IMG/VR virus record: IMGVR_UViG_3300025570_001526
Coordinates: 1 to 25,098 of that record
DNA length: 25,098 nucleotides
Direction: 5' to 3' (one strand)
Source of the DNA: a virus
The notes beneath the pieces were generated by a model. That model saw only the letters and a list, made by a program, of their open reading frames with translations, searched no databases and was not told the DNA's origin. Position numbers and translations under genes: made by a program. Below are positions 8,396 to 14,532 of this stretch, in pieces. Each line of letters opens with the position of its first letter. The first letter of the stretch is position 1.

Positions 8396-8456
8396 ATATC
8401 TACAAGGAAGGGAACGGATTCGCTAAGTACCTCCCATTACACCATCAAATTACATT

Positions 8457-9677
8457 ATGAAAAAAGACACCACAAATACGCAGAAGCCTGAGTCCAACTA
8501 TGACACTGTAATGTCAGAATTAGAACAAGCAGTCTCAACATATCCAATCGTTAAAACGAAGGATATTTACACACACGCTAGAGCCCACGGTTATAGTTAC
8601 AATAGTGCCAAAGAAACCTTTATGCACTCCGGCCCAAAGCGAGGTGAATGGGACATGCGCAATGTCTGCCTAACTAAGCCTACGCAAAAGAAAGCTTCGG
8701 TGGCTCAACCTCAGCAAAGTAACTCTGCTGATGAGAATTTCAAATTTGCCACTTCGGTCCAATCGGTTTCCAATGACGATGTTTATATCCCAGAGGTAGA
8801 TCCTAACTTTATTTCATGGGGCGACTTCTCAAAGATTAAGAAGATTATCGACTCAAAACAATTTTTCCCTCTGTACATTAGTGGAATGTCAGGAAACGGG
8901 AAAACAATGATGGTTGAACAAGCCTGCGCAAAGGCAAAGCGCGAATATGTTCGAGTACAGATATCACCAGAAACTGATGAAGACGATCTGATTGGTGGTT
9001 TTCGTCTCATCAATGGTGAGACTGTATTCCAAAAAGGACCGGTACTAAAAGCCATGGAAGCTGGATGTATACTATTGATCGACGAAATGGACCGAGGTTC
9101 AAATAAGATCATGTGTCTCCAAGGCGTCTTGGAAGGTAAGCCGGTGATGGTAAAGAAAACGGGTGGCGTAGTTCACCCCGCTCCTGGGTTCAACGTTATT
9201 GCAACGGCGAATACTAAGGGGCGGGGTGCCGATGATGGACGATACTCTGCCGCACAAATCATTGATGATGCTTTCGTAGAACGATTCGTAGCAAGTATCG
9301 ATCAGCCCTTCCCCGCATATAATGTCGAACTAAAAATTATTAAGAAGCATATGACTTCATGCGATGTCAGAGGGCACGATGATTTTGCCGATAAACTCGT
9401 CAGCTGGGGCGCAGTTATCCGTAAGACTTACGAAAGCGAGGGCGTTGACGAATTGATCTCAACTCGCCGACTATGCCACATTGTTAAAGCTCTCTCAATC
9501 TTTAATAATCGCCTAGAAGCAATTAAGATGTGTATCACTCGATTCGAAGATGAGACTAAGGAAGCTTTCCTCGATCTCTATACCAAGATTGATACAAATC
9601 AAATTGACAGAGATATGAATTTCACGACTGACGAAAACTCAACTGACGAAAACTCTAGTGATACTAGCCAACACTAA
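8457..9677 (+). CDS. cobS: CobS-like MoxR-family AAA+ ATPase
   Basis: AAA+ ATPase of the MoxR/CobS type (406 residues), a gene well known from marine T4-like phages. Walker A GMSGNGKT is at 143-150 and Walker B LLIDE at 206-210. The sensor-1 region is VIATANTKGRG, and DDAFVERF provides the likely arginine finger. Residues 1-110 are a separate segment with a short helical module (SELEQAVSTYPIVKTKDIYT) resembling a small helix-turn-helix, followed by a Gln/Ser-rich linker. It lies just after the CobT-like VWA gene and shares its leader element, so the two probably form one complex in which ATP hydrolysis remodels or delivers a substrate. A cobaltochelatase role would need CobN, not seen here. 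G/C at third codon positions appears higher than in the neighbours. The C-terminus repeats TDENST/TDENSS. Confidence 0.9.
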   Translation: MKKDTTNTQKPESNYDTVMSELEQAVSTYPIVKTKDIYTHARAHGYSYNSAKETFMHSGPKRGEWDMRNVCLTKPTQKKASVAQPQQSNSADENFKFATSVQSVSNDDVYIPEVDPNFISWGDFSKIKKIIDSKQFFPLYISGMSGNGKTMMVEQACAKAKREYVRVQISPETDEDDLIGGFRLINGETVFQKGPVLKAMEAGCILLIDEMDRGSNKIMCLQGVLEGKPVMVKKTGGVVHPAPGFNVIATANTKGRGADDGRYSAAQIIDDAFVERFVASIDQPFPAYNVELKIIKKHMTSCDVRGHDDFADKLVSWGAVIRKTYESEGVDELISTRRLCHIVKALSIFNNRLEAIKMCITRFEDETKEAFLDLYTKIDTNQIDRDMNFTTDENSTDENSSDTSQH

Positions 9678-9683
9678 TAAACA

Positions 9684-9723
9684 ACAAACGGCTATAACAA
9701 CAAAAACAACAAAAACAACAAAT
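9684..9723 (+). promoter_or_regulatory. Shine-Dalgarno-free A/C-rich leader
   Basis: Three near-perfect direct repeats of AACAACAAAA end 3 nt before the ATG. There is no G-rich ribosome site. Similar CAACAAAA leaders occur at 10761-10782 and, less perfectly, before 17100. Such unstructured A-rich stretches can allow ribosome loading without Shine-Dalgarno pairing. Confidence 0.5.
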
Positions 9724-9981
9724 ATGAATAAACAACAAATTGCCAAATTCCGCACGCTCGTTAAACGCAACAGTCAATCAGACGCCGTTGCCGAATGTCT
9801 TAACCGAGGCGAAGAGTTCTCAGTTGAAGATGCAAAAATGGCTGGCATTGGCGATCCCCGCCGTGTCGTAAATCGCCTTCGCACAGAGCGAGGTGTTAAG
9901 ATTTACTCTAACTCTCACCGCCTACGCGGCGGTACTACCGTTAAGCGATACACCCTAGTTAGTCCTAAGGCAAAACGTTAA
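9724..9981 (+). CDS. Small winged-helix-like DNA-binding protein
   Basis: An 85-residue basic protein, starting MNKQQIAKFRTLVKRN. The order of helices, then DPRRVVNRLRTERGVKIYSN and a final strand pair ending KRYTLV, fits a small winged helix: a recognition helix around RRVVNRLR, with the wing formed by the basic RLRGGTTVKR. This pattern is common in phage proteins of uncertain role. I chose the ATG at 9724 rather than 9658. The shorter form begins after the cobS stop and follows an A/C-rich leader with repeated CAACAAAA, while the longer form would consist of low-complexity Thr/Lys sequence read through that leader. It probably shares the cobS transcript and is ended by the terminator at 9999. 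Regulation of the neighbouring genes is possible but not shown. Confidence 0.7.
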   Translation: MNKQQIAKFRTLVKRNSQSDAVAECLNRGEEFSVEDAKMAGIGDPRRVVNRLRTERGVKIYSNSHRLRGGTTVKRYTLVSPKAKR

Positions 9982-9998
9982 TAGACGGTAATAATAGT

Positions 9999-10041
9999 AC
10001 CGTGCCAGGGTTGTGGTGGTCCTGGCACGGTTACTTTTTTT
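9999..10041 (+). terminator. Intrinsic terminator after the cobS operon
   Basis: A perfect 10-bp GC-rich stem, CCGTGCCAGG (10000-10009) with CCTGGCACGG (10021-10030), extended by one A-T pair. The loop is 11 nt. TTAC and a run of seven T (10035-10041) follow. It separates the ATPase operon from the clamp promoter, whose -35 box begins 2 nt later. Confidence 0.93.
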
Positions 10042-10042
10042 A

Positions 10043-10071
10043 TTTACAAATCACTGCAATTAGAATATAAT
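10043..10071 (+). promoter_or_regulatory. Sigma70-type promoter of the sliding clamp gene (leaderless)
   Basis: TTTACA at 10043-10048, a 17-nt spacer and TATAAT at 10066-10071. Six nucleotides (ATCATT) separate the -10 box from the ATG at 10078, so the usual +1 position falls on the start codon. Confidence 0.88.
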
Positions 10072-10077
10072 ATCATT

Positions 10078-10749
10078 ATGACAACGTTATCAAACGACAC
10101 CTTAAACATCCTAAAGAACTTTTCAGATATCAATCCAAATTTGGTTGTTAAGCCTGGGAATTCTCTAAGCACAATTGCCGAAGCAAAGAATATTTTTGCC
10201 GTAGCTGAAATTACAGAAACATTTGATTCTCAATTTGGAATCTATGATCTTAACGAATTTATCAATGTAGTTAACTTGGTAGATGAGCCTGAGCTTTCCT
10301 TTAACGGCGAATCAGTAACTCTACAAAATGGAAAAGCTAAAGCATCTTATCGCTTCGCCGATGAAAGCATTCTTACTTCGCCTCAAAACGAAATCACAAT
10401 GCCATCAACTGAAGTAAGTGTATCAATTAGTGGTAATACTTTAACTCAAATTAGGAGCGCAGCTCGTGTAATGAATCATGCTATCGTTTCGCTCAAAGGC
10501 GAAGACGGCGTAGTTACTTTAGCCGTGGTTGATCCAAAGAACCCATCAGCAAATACATTTTCAATTATTCTCGATGAAGATAACGAATGTAAATCATCTT
10601 TTGATCTGCAGTTCCTCATCGCGAATTTAAAAGTTCTTAGCGGAGACTATAATGTAAAAGTTAGTTCGAAGCTAATCAGTGAGTGGATAAATACATCGGT
10701 GCCTGTAAAATACTACATCGCCCTTGAAAAAACATCAACTTATAACTAA
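10078..10749 (+). CDS. 45: DNA polymerase sliding clamp gp45
   Basis: Trimeric processivity clamp for gp43 and, in T4-type phages, the mobile activator of late transcription through gp55. The 223 residues match the T4 clamp length (228). The start (LSNDTLNILKNFSDINPNLV) and the second-domain pattern (MPSTEVSVSISGNTLTQIR, then KLISEWINTSVPVKYYIALE at the end) are typical. There are no catalytic residues to check; the fold is a repeat of two PCNA-like domains. It begins directly at a strong early promoter with essentially no leader. Clamp-binding peptides are visible in three other proteins of this window: gp55, gp43 and the glycosyltransferase at 21599. Confidence 0.93.
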   Translation: MTTLSNDTLNILKNFSDINPNLVVKPGNSLSTIAEAKNIFAVAEITETFDSQFGIYDLNEFINVVNLVDEPELSFNGESVTLQNGKAKASYRFADESILTSPQNEITMPSTEVSVSISGNTLTQIRSAARVMNHAIVSLKGEDGVVTLAVVDPKNPSANTFSIILDEDNECKSSFDLQFLIANLKVLSGDYNVKVSSKLISEWINTSVPVKYYIALEKTSTYN

Positions 10750-10788
10750 ACTAGTAAAGTAAAAACAACAAAACAACAAAACATAATT

Positions 10789-11064
10789 ATGGAAAACGAA
10801 GAAAATACCGCAACGGAAACACCTGAAACTGTCGAAATTAACCTTGGAGCAGTAGCAATGGTATGTCGAGTAATCGCAGCATGCACAGAGCGTGGTGCGA
10901 TTAAAGCAGAAGAAATGTCAACCGTTGGTCAAGTATTTGATTATATGCGCGCATTCCTTCCTGCACCTGAAGCCGCTCCTGAAGCCGAAGAAGCAACTGG
11001 AGAAGTTTCTGCTGAAGAAACCGAAGAAGCTACCTCAGACATTCTTGAGCCGGCAAAAGCCTAA
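10789..11064 (+). CDS. Small acidic protein between clamp and clamp loader
   Basis: A 91-residue protein of unknown function. A hydrophobic/helical core, VEINLGAVAMVCRVIAACTE to about residue 58, is followed by a strongly acidic Ala/Glu/Pro-rich tail (PEAAPEAEEATGEVS). Its position between gp45 and gp44 suggests a role in clamp or loader function, but nothing in the sequence proves it. The leader (10750-10788) contains CAACAAAACAACAAAA and no Shine-Dalgarno. It is transcribed with the clamp gene. The acidic tail could be a DNA mimic or an unstructured solubility tail; neither is demonstrated. Confidence 0.75.
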   Translation: MENEENTATETPETVEINLGAVAMVCRVIAACTERGAIKAEEMSTVGQVFDYMRAFLPAPEAAPEAEEATGEVSAEETEEATSDILEPAKA

Positions 11065-11090
11065 ACTAAAAATTGACTTAAATTTATATT

Positions 11091-12026
11091 ATGACTGAAA
11101 CACTTTGGTGCGAAAAGTATCGCCCAACCACGATTGACGATTGTATCCTTCCTAACGAATTAAAGAAAACATTTAATTCTATTGTAAAATCAGGAGAGGT
11201 TCACAACATGTTATTGACCGGCACAGCTGGTCTTGGAAAAACAACTGTAGCAAAAGCATTATGCAATCAACTTAATCTTGACTATATGCTGATTAACGGT
11301 TCGGAAGAATCTGGTATTGACGTATTGAGAAATAAGATTAAACAGTTTGCTAGTAGTGTTAGTCTTGGCGGCGGTTTAAAGGTAATCATTCTAGATGAAG
11401 CAGATTACCTTAACGCTCAAAGTACACAGCCTGCTTTGCGCGGTTTCATTGAGGAGTTCTCTAATAACTGTAGGTTTATCTTAACTTGCAATTTTAAGAA
11501 TCGAATCATTGAGCCGTTGCATAGCAGGTGTTCAGTCATTGAGTTTAATACAAACAAAAAGGATCTTGCCGCACTTGCTGGTAAGTTCCTATCGCGTTTA
11601 AAAACTATATTAGATAAGGAAGGCGTTAAGTATGAAGATAAAATACTAGCCGAACTTATTATTAGATATGCTCCAGATTGGAGAAGGATTATTGGTGAGT
11701 GCCAACGATATGGAGCGAGCGGTGAGATTCCCCCAACTGTTTTGCTTGGAGTATCTGATTCTAATATTTCTGAGGTTATTACTTTCTTAAAGTCAAAAGA
11801 CTTTAAAGGAATGCGAGGATGGGTATGCAATAATACATCTCTTGATAGTACTGTTGTATTTAGAAAGATATACGATTCATTATATGATTATGCGGATCCT
11901 TCATCTATTCCTTCTGCGGTTTTAATCATTGCCGATTATAGTTACAAAGCAGCGTTCTGTGGTGATAAAGAAATCAACATGGTTGCCTGTTTAGTAGAGT
12001 TAATGGCAAACATTAAATGGAAGTAA
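11091..12026 (+). CDS. 44: Clamp loader large subunit gp44
   Basis: AAA+ ATPase that, as a gp44(4):gp62 complex, opens and loads the gp45 clamp at primer ends. Walker A GTAGLGKT is at 44-51, Walker B LDEAD at 101-105 and the SRC arginine-finger motif at 145-147. The N-terminal WCEKYRPTTIDDCILP is the usual RFC-type opening. At 311 residues it is close to T4 gp44 (319). The leader is AT-rich with no Shine-Dalgarno. It overlaps gp62 by a stop/start junction (TAATG at 12024-12028), which fits translational coupling of loader subunits. Confidence 0.95.
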   Translation: MTETLWCEKYRPTTIDDCILPNELKKTFNSIVKSGEVHNMLLTGTAGLGKTTVAKALCNQLNLDYMLINGSEESGIDVLRNKIKQFASSVSLGGGLKVIILDEADYLNAQSTQPALRGFIEEFSNNCRFILTCNFKNRIIEPLHSRCSVIEFNTNKKDLAALAGKFLSRLKTILDKEGVKYEDKILAELIIRYAPDWRRIIGECQRYGASGEIPPTVLLGVSDSNISEVITFLKSKDFKGMRGWVCNNTSLDSTVVFRKIYDSLYDYADPSSIPSAVLIIADYSYKAAFCGDKEINMVACLVELMANIKWK

Positions 12027-12466
12027 TGAGCAAAGTTAAAAAACTTTCCTTCTTTGATATTTTAAATAATATTAATGCAGGTTCTAAAGCTCCGGATATT
12101 CTTAAAGGTGTAACTGCTGATTCTAGTGAATCTTTACCAGACCCTGATAGTCCTGAGAAAGCTTATACTCCATTTATGATTAACCGAGGGTTATCTCAGT
12201 TTAATGATACTATTCTATTTGCTAATGAGATGAATATGAATTATCATCTCCCTGCTAGAATGCAATACGATTTTTATAAGAACGTATTACGTCCTCGTAA
12301 AAGATTTAGTAAATGGTTTAAAGCAATTCCTGACAGCGATGATATTAAAATTATCATGGATCATTATGGATATAGTTCTGAAAAAGCGCGAGATGTGTTG
12401 GATTTATTTAATAAAGAAGAGTTAAAAGCTCTACACCGTCATCATGATAAGGGCGGAAAAGCATAA
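12026..12466 (+). CDS. 62: Clamp loader small subunit gp62
   Basis: Non-ATPase clamp loader subunit that holds the gp44 tetramer as a ring. Recognised by position directly after gp44, size (146 residues from MSKVKK; T4 gp62 is 187) and the helical second half with FYKNVLRPRKRFSKWFKA. I chose the ATG at 12026, which overlaps the gp44 stop as TAATG; the alternative in-frame ATG at 12017 would add only MEV. The shorter length is mostly in the C-terminal half. Similarity is weaker than for gp44, as is usual for this family. Confidence 0.85.
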   Translation: MSKVKKLSFFDILNNINAGSKAPDILKGVTADSSESLPDPDSPEKAYTPFMINRGLSQFNDTILFANEMNMNYHLPARMQYDFYKNVLRPRKRFSKWFKAIPDSDDIKIIMDHYGYSSEKARDVLDLFNKEELKALHRHHDKGGKA

Positions 12467-12472
12467 TAAATA
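12465..12472 (+). promoter_or_regulatory. Late-type promoter variant before regA (AATAAATA)
   Basis: AATAAATA, one mismatch from the T4 late element TATAAATA, lies 6 nt before the ATG at 12479. This matches the geometry of the perfect late promoters at 12908 and 13283. The mismatch makes it a candidate only. Confidence 0.4.
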
Positions 12473-12478
12473 ACTATA

Positions 12479-12904
12479 ATGAATACTGATAATGAAAAAA
12501 TAATGAGCTGGTCTCCTGATCATATGCTTGAGATCTATTTGGCTGAGCCAGACGATTTTCTTAAAGTAAAAGAAACTCTTACTCGAATTGGAGTCTCTTC
12601 TCAAAAAGACCAAAACACTTTATTTCAAAGCTGTCATATTCTTCATAAGCAAGGGCGATACTTTATTCTACACTTTAAAGAATTGTTTCTACTTGATGGT
12701 AAACCGTCAACGTTTACTATTGAAGATTTTAAAAGAAGGAACACTATTACAACTCTCTTATCTGATTGGGGTTTGCTTGAATTAGCAAACTATACAAAGG
12801 CTAGTGAAAAGACTAACTTAAAAAAAATTAAAATTGTACCATTTAAAGAAAAGAAGAATTGGACTCTTAACTCAAAATATAATATTGGCAACGTAAAGAA
12901 GTAA
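12479..12904 (+). CDS. regA: RegA translational repressor
   Basis: RNA-binding repressor that in T4 blocks translation of early mRNAs, including gp45 and gp44, by covering their initiation regions. The match to T4 RegA is close: MLEIYLAEPDDFLKVKETLT, LFQSCHILHKQGRYFILHFK and a C-terminal WTLNSKYNIGN. The first 15 residues (MNTDNEKIMSWSPDH) precede the normal RegA start, so the true start may be the later Met at residue 16. The upstream start is favoured only if the AATAAATA 6 nt before it is a promoter. The order gp44-gp62-regA is the T4 order. Because many target mRNAs here seem leaderless, its binding sites would have to lie at or after the start codons. Confidence 0.93.
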   Translation: MNTDNEKIMSWSPDHMLEIYLAEPDDFLKVKETLTRIGVSSQKDQNTLFQSCHILHKQGRYFILHFKELFLLDGKPSTFTIEDFKRRNTITTLLSDWGLLELANYTKASEKTNLKKIKIVPFKEKKNWTLNSKYNIGNVKK

Positions 12905-12907
12905 TAT

Positions 12908-12915
12908 TATAAATA
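12908..12915 (+). promoter_or_regulatory. Late promoter TATAAATA
   Basis: A perfect T4-type late element, 5 nt before the ATG at 12921. The predicted start of transcription is at or beside the start codon. Promoter plus the first 11 codons form a near-duplicate of 13283-13328. Confidence 0.85.
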
Positions 12916-12920
12916 ATAGC

Positions 12921-13271
12921 ATGAGCACTGAAAAATATTTACTGCCTAATGAGAAGAAGCGTTTAGATGAATCTAAAACCGAATCTATTAAAGAATCAAT
13001 TACAATTCCAAAGAAAAAAGAAGAGGTTCTGAAACTAATTAATGATGCTCCTAAAACAAAAGCAACCTCTAAAGATACCAATAATCTATGGAACAAAATA
13101 GCCACTTCTTTAGTAGGTCCACTTGAAGATTTAATGTATAAAAAACCATATGATAAAGCATATAGCGCTGGATATAATGGTGATAAAGAACCAAAGAATC
13201 CATTTAAAAAAGATACATTAGCGTACTGGTTCTTTACTAATTTATATACTCAAGGTAGCAATGATAATTAA
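12921..13271 (+). CDS. Small late protein with putative capsid-targeting tag (tag copy 1)
   Basis: A 116-residue basic protein of unknown function, transcribed from a late promoter. Its first ten residues, MSTEKYLLPN, are identical to those of the next gene although the bodies are unrelated, and both have L-x-E at residues 15-17 (RLDE here). T4 internal head proteins carry a short N-terminal capsid-targeting sequence that the gp21 protease removes after (L/I)-x-E. By analogy this may be a virion-packaged protein cleaved after E17. The body is lysine-rich (KKKEEVLKLI, KTKATSKD) and ends in a more hydrophobic stretch, LAYWFFTNLYTQ. The tag similarity is seen directly; the packaging role is inferred. 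Confidence 0.75.
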   Translation: MSTEKYLLPNEKKRLDESKTESIKESITIPKKKEEVLKLINDAPKTKATSKDTNNLWNKIATSLVGPLEDLMYKKPYDKAYSAGYNGDKEPKNPFKKDTLAYWFFTNLYTQGSNDN

Positions 13272-13282
13272 TCTTTAATAAA

Positions 13283-13290
13283 TATAAATA
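13283..13290 (+). promoter_or_regulatory. Late promoter TATAAATA
   Basis: A perfect late element 5 nt before the ATG at 13296, with the same geometry and almost the same sequence as the one at 12908 (TATAAATAATAGTATGAG here, TATAAATAATAGCATGAG there). Confidence 0.85.
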
Positions 13291-13295
13291 ATAGT

Positions 13296-13637
13296 ATGAG
13301 TACTGAGAAATATTTACTTCCTAATCAAAGGCAGGCTTTAACAGAAGTATCAAAGAAAGCTCCGGCCGAGTACCTTGATTTTCAAACTGATTACAAAGGT
13401 TCGAAACTTGTAATTGCTATTAATAATGGAGAGAACTCAGTCAGTCCTGCAGAAAAGGCTTCTGATAATTGGCCAAGTGGAGCACCTGTTACGAAGACAT
13501 TTAAGAAAGCTACAGCACCTATTCCTAAAGGAGAATTCTGGGTGCTAGTAACTGATAAGCATCATTATTGGATGGTAAAAGGTACTTGGTATGCTACACA
13601 AAATAGCAAGATTACCACACCACCATTTGATTATTAG
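13296..13637 (+). CDS. Small late protein with putative capsid-targeting tag (tag copy 2)
   Basis: A 113-residue protein of unknown function. It starts MSTEKYLLPN like its neighbour and has L15-T16-E17 at the same position as the neighbour's L15-D16-E17. Base differences between the two tags over the first ten codons (AGC/AGT, GAA/GAG, CTG/CTT) are all synonymous, so the peptide has been conserved. The body differs: a beta-rich, Trp/Tyr-containing domain with GEFWVLVTDKHHYWMVKGTW and a proline-rich segment before it. Expressed from its own late promoter. Likely a head-internal protein delivered with the DNA, by analogy with T4 internal proteins; no enzymatic motif is recognised. Confidence 0.75.
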   Translation: MSTEKYLLPNQRQALTEVSKKAPAEYLDFQTDYKGSKLVIAINNGENSVSPAEKASDNWPSGAPVTKTFKKATAPIPKGEFWVLVTDKHHYWMVKGTWYATQNSKITTPPFDY

Positions 13638-13639
13638 AA

Positions 13640-13894
13640 ATGAAAAGTTTTAAACAATATTTAGAGGGATTGCGTATTGCTTATACTCCAGCTCAACAAA
13701 AAGCGATGGATAAAAGGACAAATGCGATGAATTCAGATCTTAAGAAAAAGTTTAAAGCTGGAAAGATTTCAATTAGATGGGCTCAAAGCCGAGGCGGTCA
13801 CGCTATCTTTGTTAAAGGTAGAATGGAAGGTCCTCTGTTTGATTCTGAAGATGACGCTGAAGAATATTTAAAAAAACTCGGTATTCGAGTATAA
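13640..13894 (+). CDS. Small basic late protein starting MKSFKQYLEG
   Basis: An 84-residue protein of unknown function whose ATG is 2 nt after the preceding stop, so it is probably co-translated. The N-terminus MKSFKQYLEG resembles the T4 internal-protein targeting sequence MKTYQEFIAE in pattern (MK, S/T, aromatic, polar, polar, aromatic, I/L). The acidic residue is one place earlier, so the (L/I)-x-E cleavage rule is not met exactly. The body is basic (KKKFKAGKISIRW) with SRGGHAIFVKGRMEGPLFDS, then a short C-terminal helix. It could be a third virion-internal protein. Confidence 0.65.
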   Translation: MKSFKQYLEGLRIAYTPAQQKAMDKRTNAMNSDLKKKFKAGKISIRWAQSRGGHAIFVKGRMEGPLFDSEDDAEEYLKKLGIRV

Positions 13895-13897
13895 ATA
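13890..13897 (+). promoter_or_regulatory. Late promoter TATAAATA of hsp20
   Basis: A perfect late element overlapping the stop codon of the preceding gene. The expected +1 is near 13903, exactly the first base of the first hairpin of the hsp20 leader. Confidence 0.8.
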
Positions 13898-13902
13898 GAT
13901 TT

Positions 13903-13996
13903 CGATACAATAAGTTTTTGTATCGTAGAGATGCCGAAAGGATCTCGAATTACTAAAATATAACTCGCTTTTATAAGGAGTTCAAAATAAAACAAA
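13903..13996 (+). promoter_or_regulatory. Structured hsp20 leader with ROSE-like RNA thermometer
   Basis: Three consecutive hairpins fill the leader. (1) CGATACAA (13903-13910) with TTGTATCG (13918-13925). (2) GAGAT, bulged G13933, CC, GAAA loop, GG, ATCTC (13928-13946). (3) AACTC (13962-13966), bulged G13967, CTT (13968-13970), loop TTAT, AAG and GAGTT (13975-13982). Hairpin 3 buries AAGGAG (13975-13980), the only clear Shine-Dalgarno in the window. Its anti-SD strand reads TCGCT (13965-13969), matching the ROSE consensus UYGCU with the single bulged G opposite the SD. The SD-ATG spacing is 16 nt, longer than usual. Confidence 0.75.
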
Positions 13997-14422
13997 ATGA
14001 CATTAACAAATACATTAAATTCGTTACCGCGTTCTTTCGCGGTTGGGTTCGATTCAATCTTTGACAGATTAGAATCAAGAGAGAAAGCATCTTATCCTCC
14101 TCACAATATTGTGAAGCATGGTGAAGATGAGTTTGAAATCGCACTAGCAGTCGCAGGCTTCAGTGATAAAGATCTTTCCGTCAAACAAGACGGAGATCAA
14201 CTTATCGTTGAAGCAGATTGTGTCGATCTAAATGGAGATAAAGAATATCTTCACAAAGGAATTGCTACTCGAAGTTTCATCAAGAAGTTTACATTAGCCG
14301 ATCACATTCGTGTCGAGCAAGTAGCGCTTGTTGATGGTATACTTTCAGTTCTACTAAAGAAAGAAATTCCTGAAGAAATGAAACCAAAGGAGTTTACTAT
14401 TCTTCCCAACTATAGCGTCTGA
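13997..14422 (+). CDS. hsp20: Small heat-shock protein Hsp20 (alpha-crystallin family)
   Basis: A 141-residue small heat-shock chaperone; Hsp20 is common in marine T4-like phages and thought to protect proteins during late infection. The alpha-crystallin domain spans about residues 33-125, with FEIALAVAGFSDKDLSVKQD, then EYLHKGIATRSFIKKFTLAD and the conserved VDGILSVLLKKEIP strand. The start MTLTNTLNSLPRSFAVGFDS is typical of phage Hsp20s (a short N-arm predicting interaction with the scaffold of the oligomer). A late promoter and a leader with three hairpins precede it. The hairpin covering its ribosome site suggests heat-responsive translation. A strong terminator follows. Confidence 0.95.
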   Translation: MTLTNTLNSLPRSFAVGFDSIFDRLESREKASYPPHNIVKHGEDEFEIALAVAGFSDKDLSVKQDGDQLIVEADCVDLNGDKEYLHKGIATRSFIKKFTLADHIRVEQVALVDGILSVLLKKEIPEEMKPKEFTILPNYSV

Positions 14423-14425
14423 ATA

Positions 14426-14442
14426 TTAAACTTTATGTTTAA
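14426..14442 (+). other. Small AT-rich hairpin before the terminator
   Basis: TTAAAC and GTTTAA arms around a 5-nt loop, lying between the hsp20 stop and the main terminator stem. It may help stabilise the 3' end; weak on its own. Confidence 0.35.
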
Positions 14443-14446
14443 ACAT

Positions 14447-14487
14447 AATAAAAGGGTTCTTCAGAGATGGGGAACCCTTTTATTATT
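14447..14487 (+). terminator. Intrinsic terminator after hsp20
   Basis: A perfect 13-bp stem, AATAAAAGGGTTC (14447-14459) with GAACCCTTTTATT (14472-14484), and a 12-nt loop. The T-rich 3' arm acts as the U tract. It insulates hsp20 from the polymerase promoter. Confidence 0.85.
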
Positions 14488-14497
14488 AACTTTAGTA

Positions 14498-14526
14498 TTT
14501 ACATCTATAGTAAAAGATGATATAAT
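14498..14526 (+). promoter_or_regulatory. Sigma70-type promoter of the DNA polymerase gene (leaderless)
   Basis: TTTACA at 14498-14503, a 17-nt spacer and TATAAT at 14521-14526. Six nucleotides separate the -10 box from the ATG at 14533. Confidence 0.88.
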
Positions 14527-14532
14527 ATATAC

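Noticed and set aside
8783-9112. Open frame of 109 codons on the minus strand within the CobS-like gene
   Set aside because: Fully antisense to the conserved Walker A and Walker B region; no start signal or similarity.
5965-9677. Cobaltochelatase for vitamin B12 synthesis
   Set aside because: No CobN or other cobalamin gene is present, and the HEXXH motif points to another activity.
11417-11830. Open frame of 137 codons on the minus strand within gp44
   Set aside because: Antisense to conserved AAA+ sequence; composition is a mirror of gp44.
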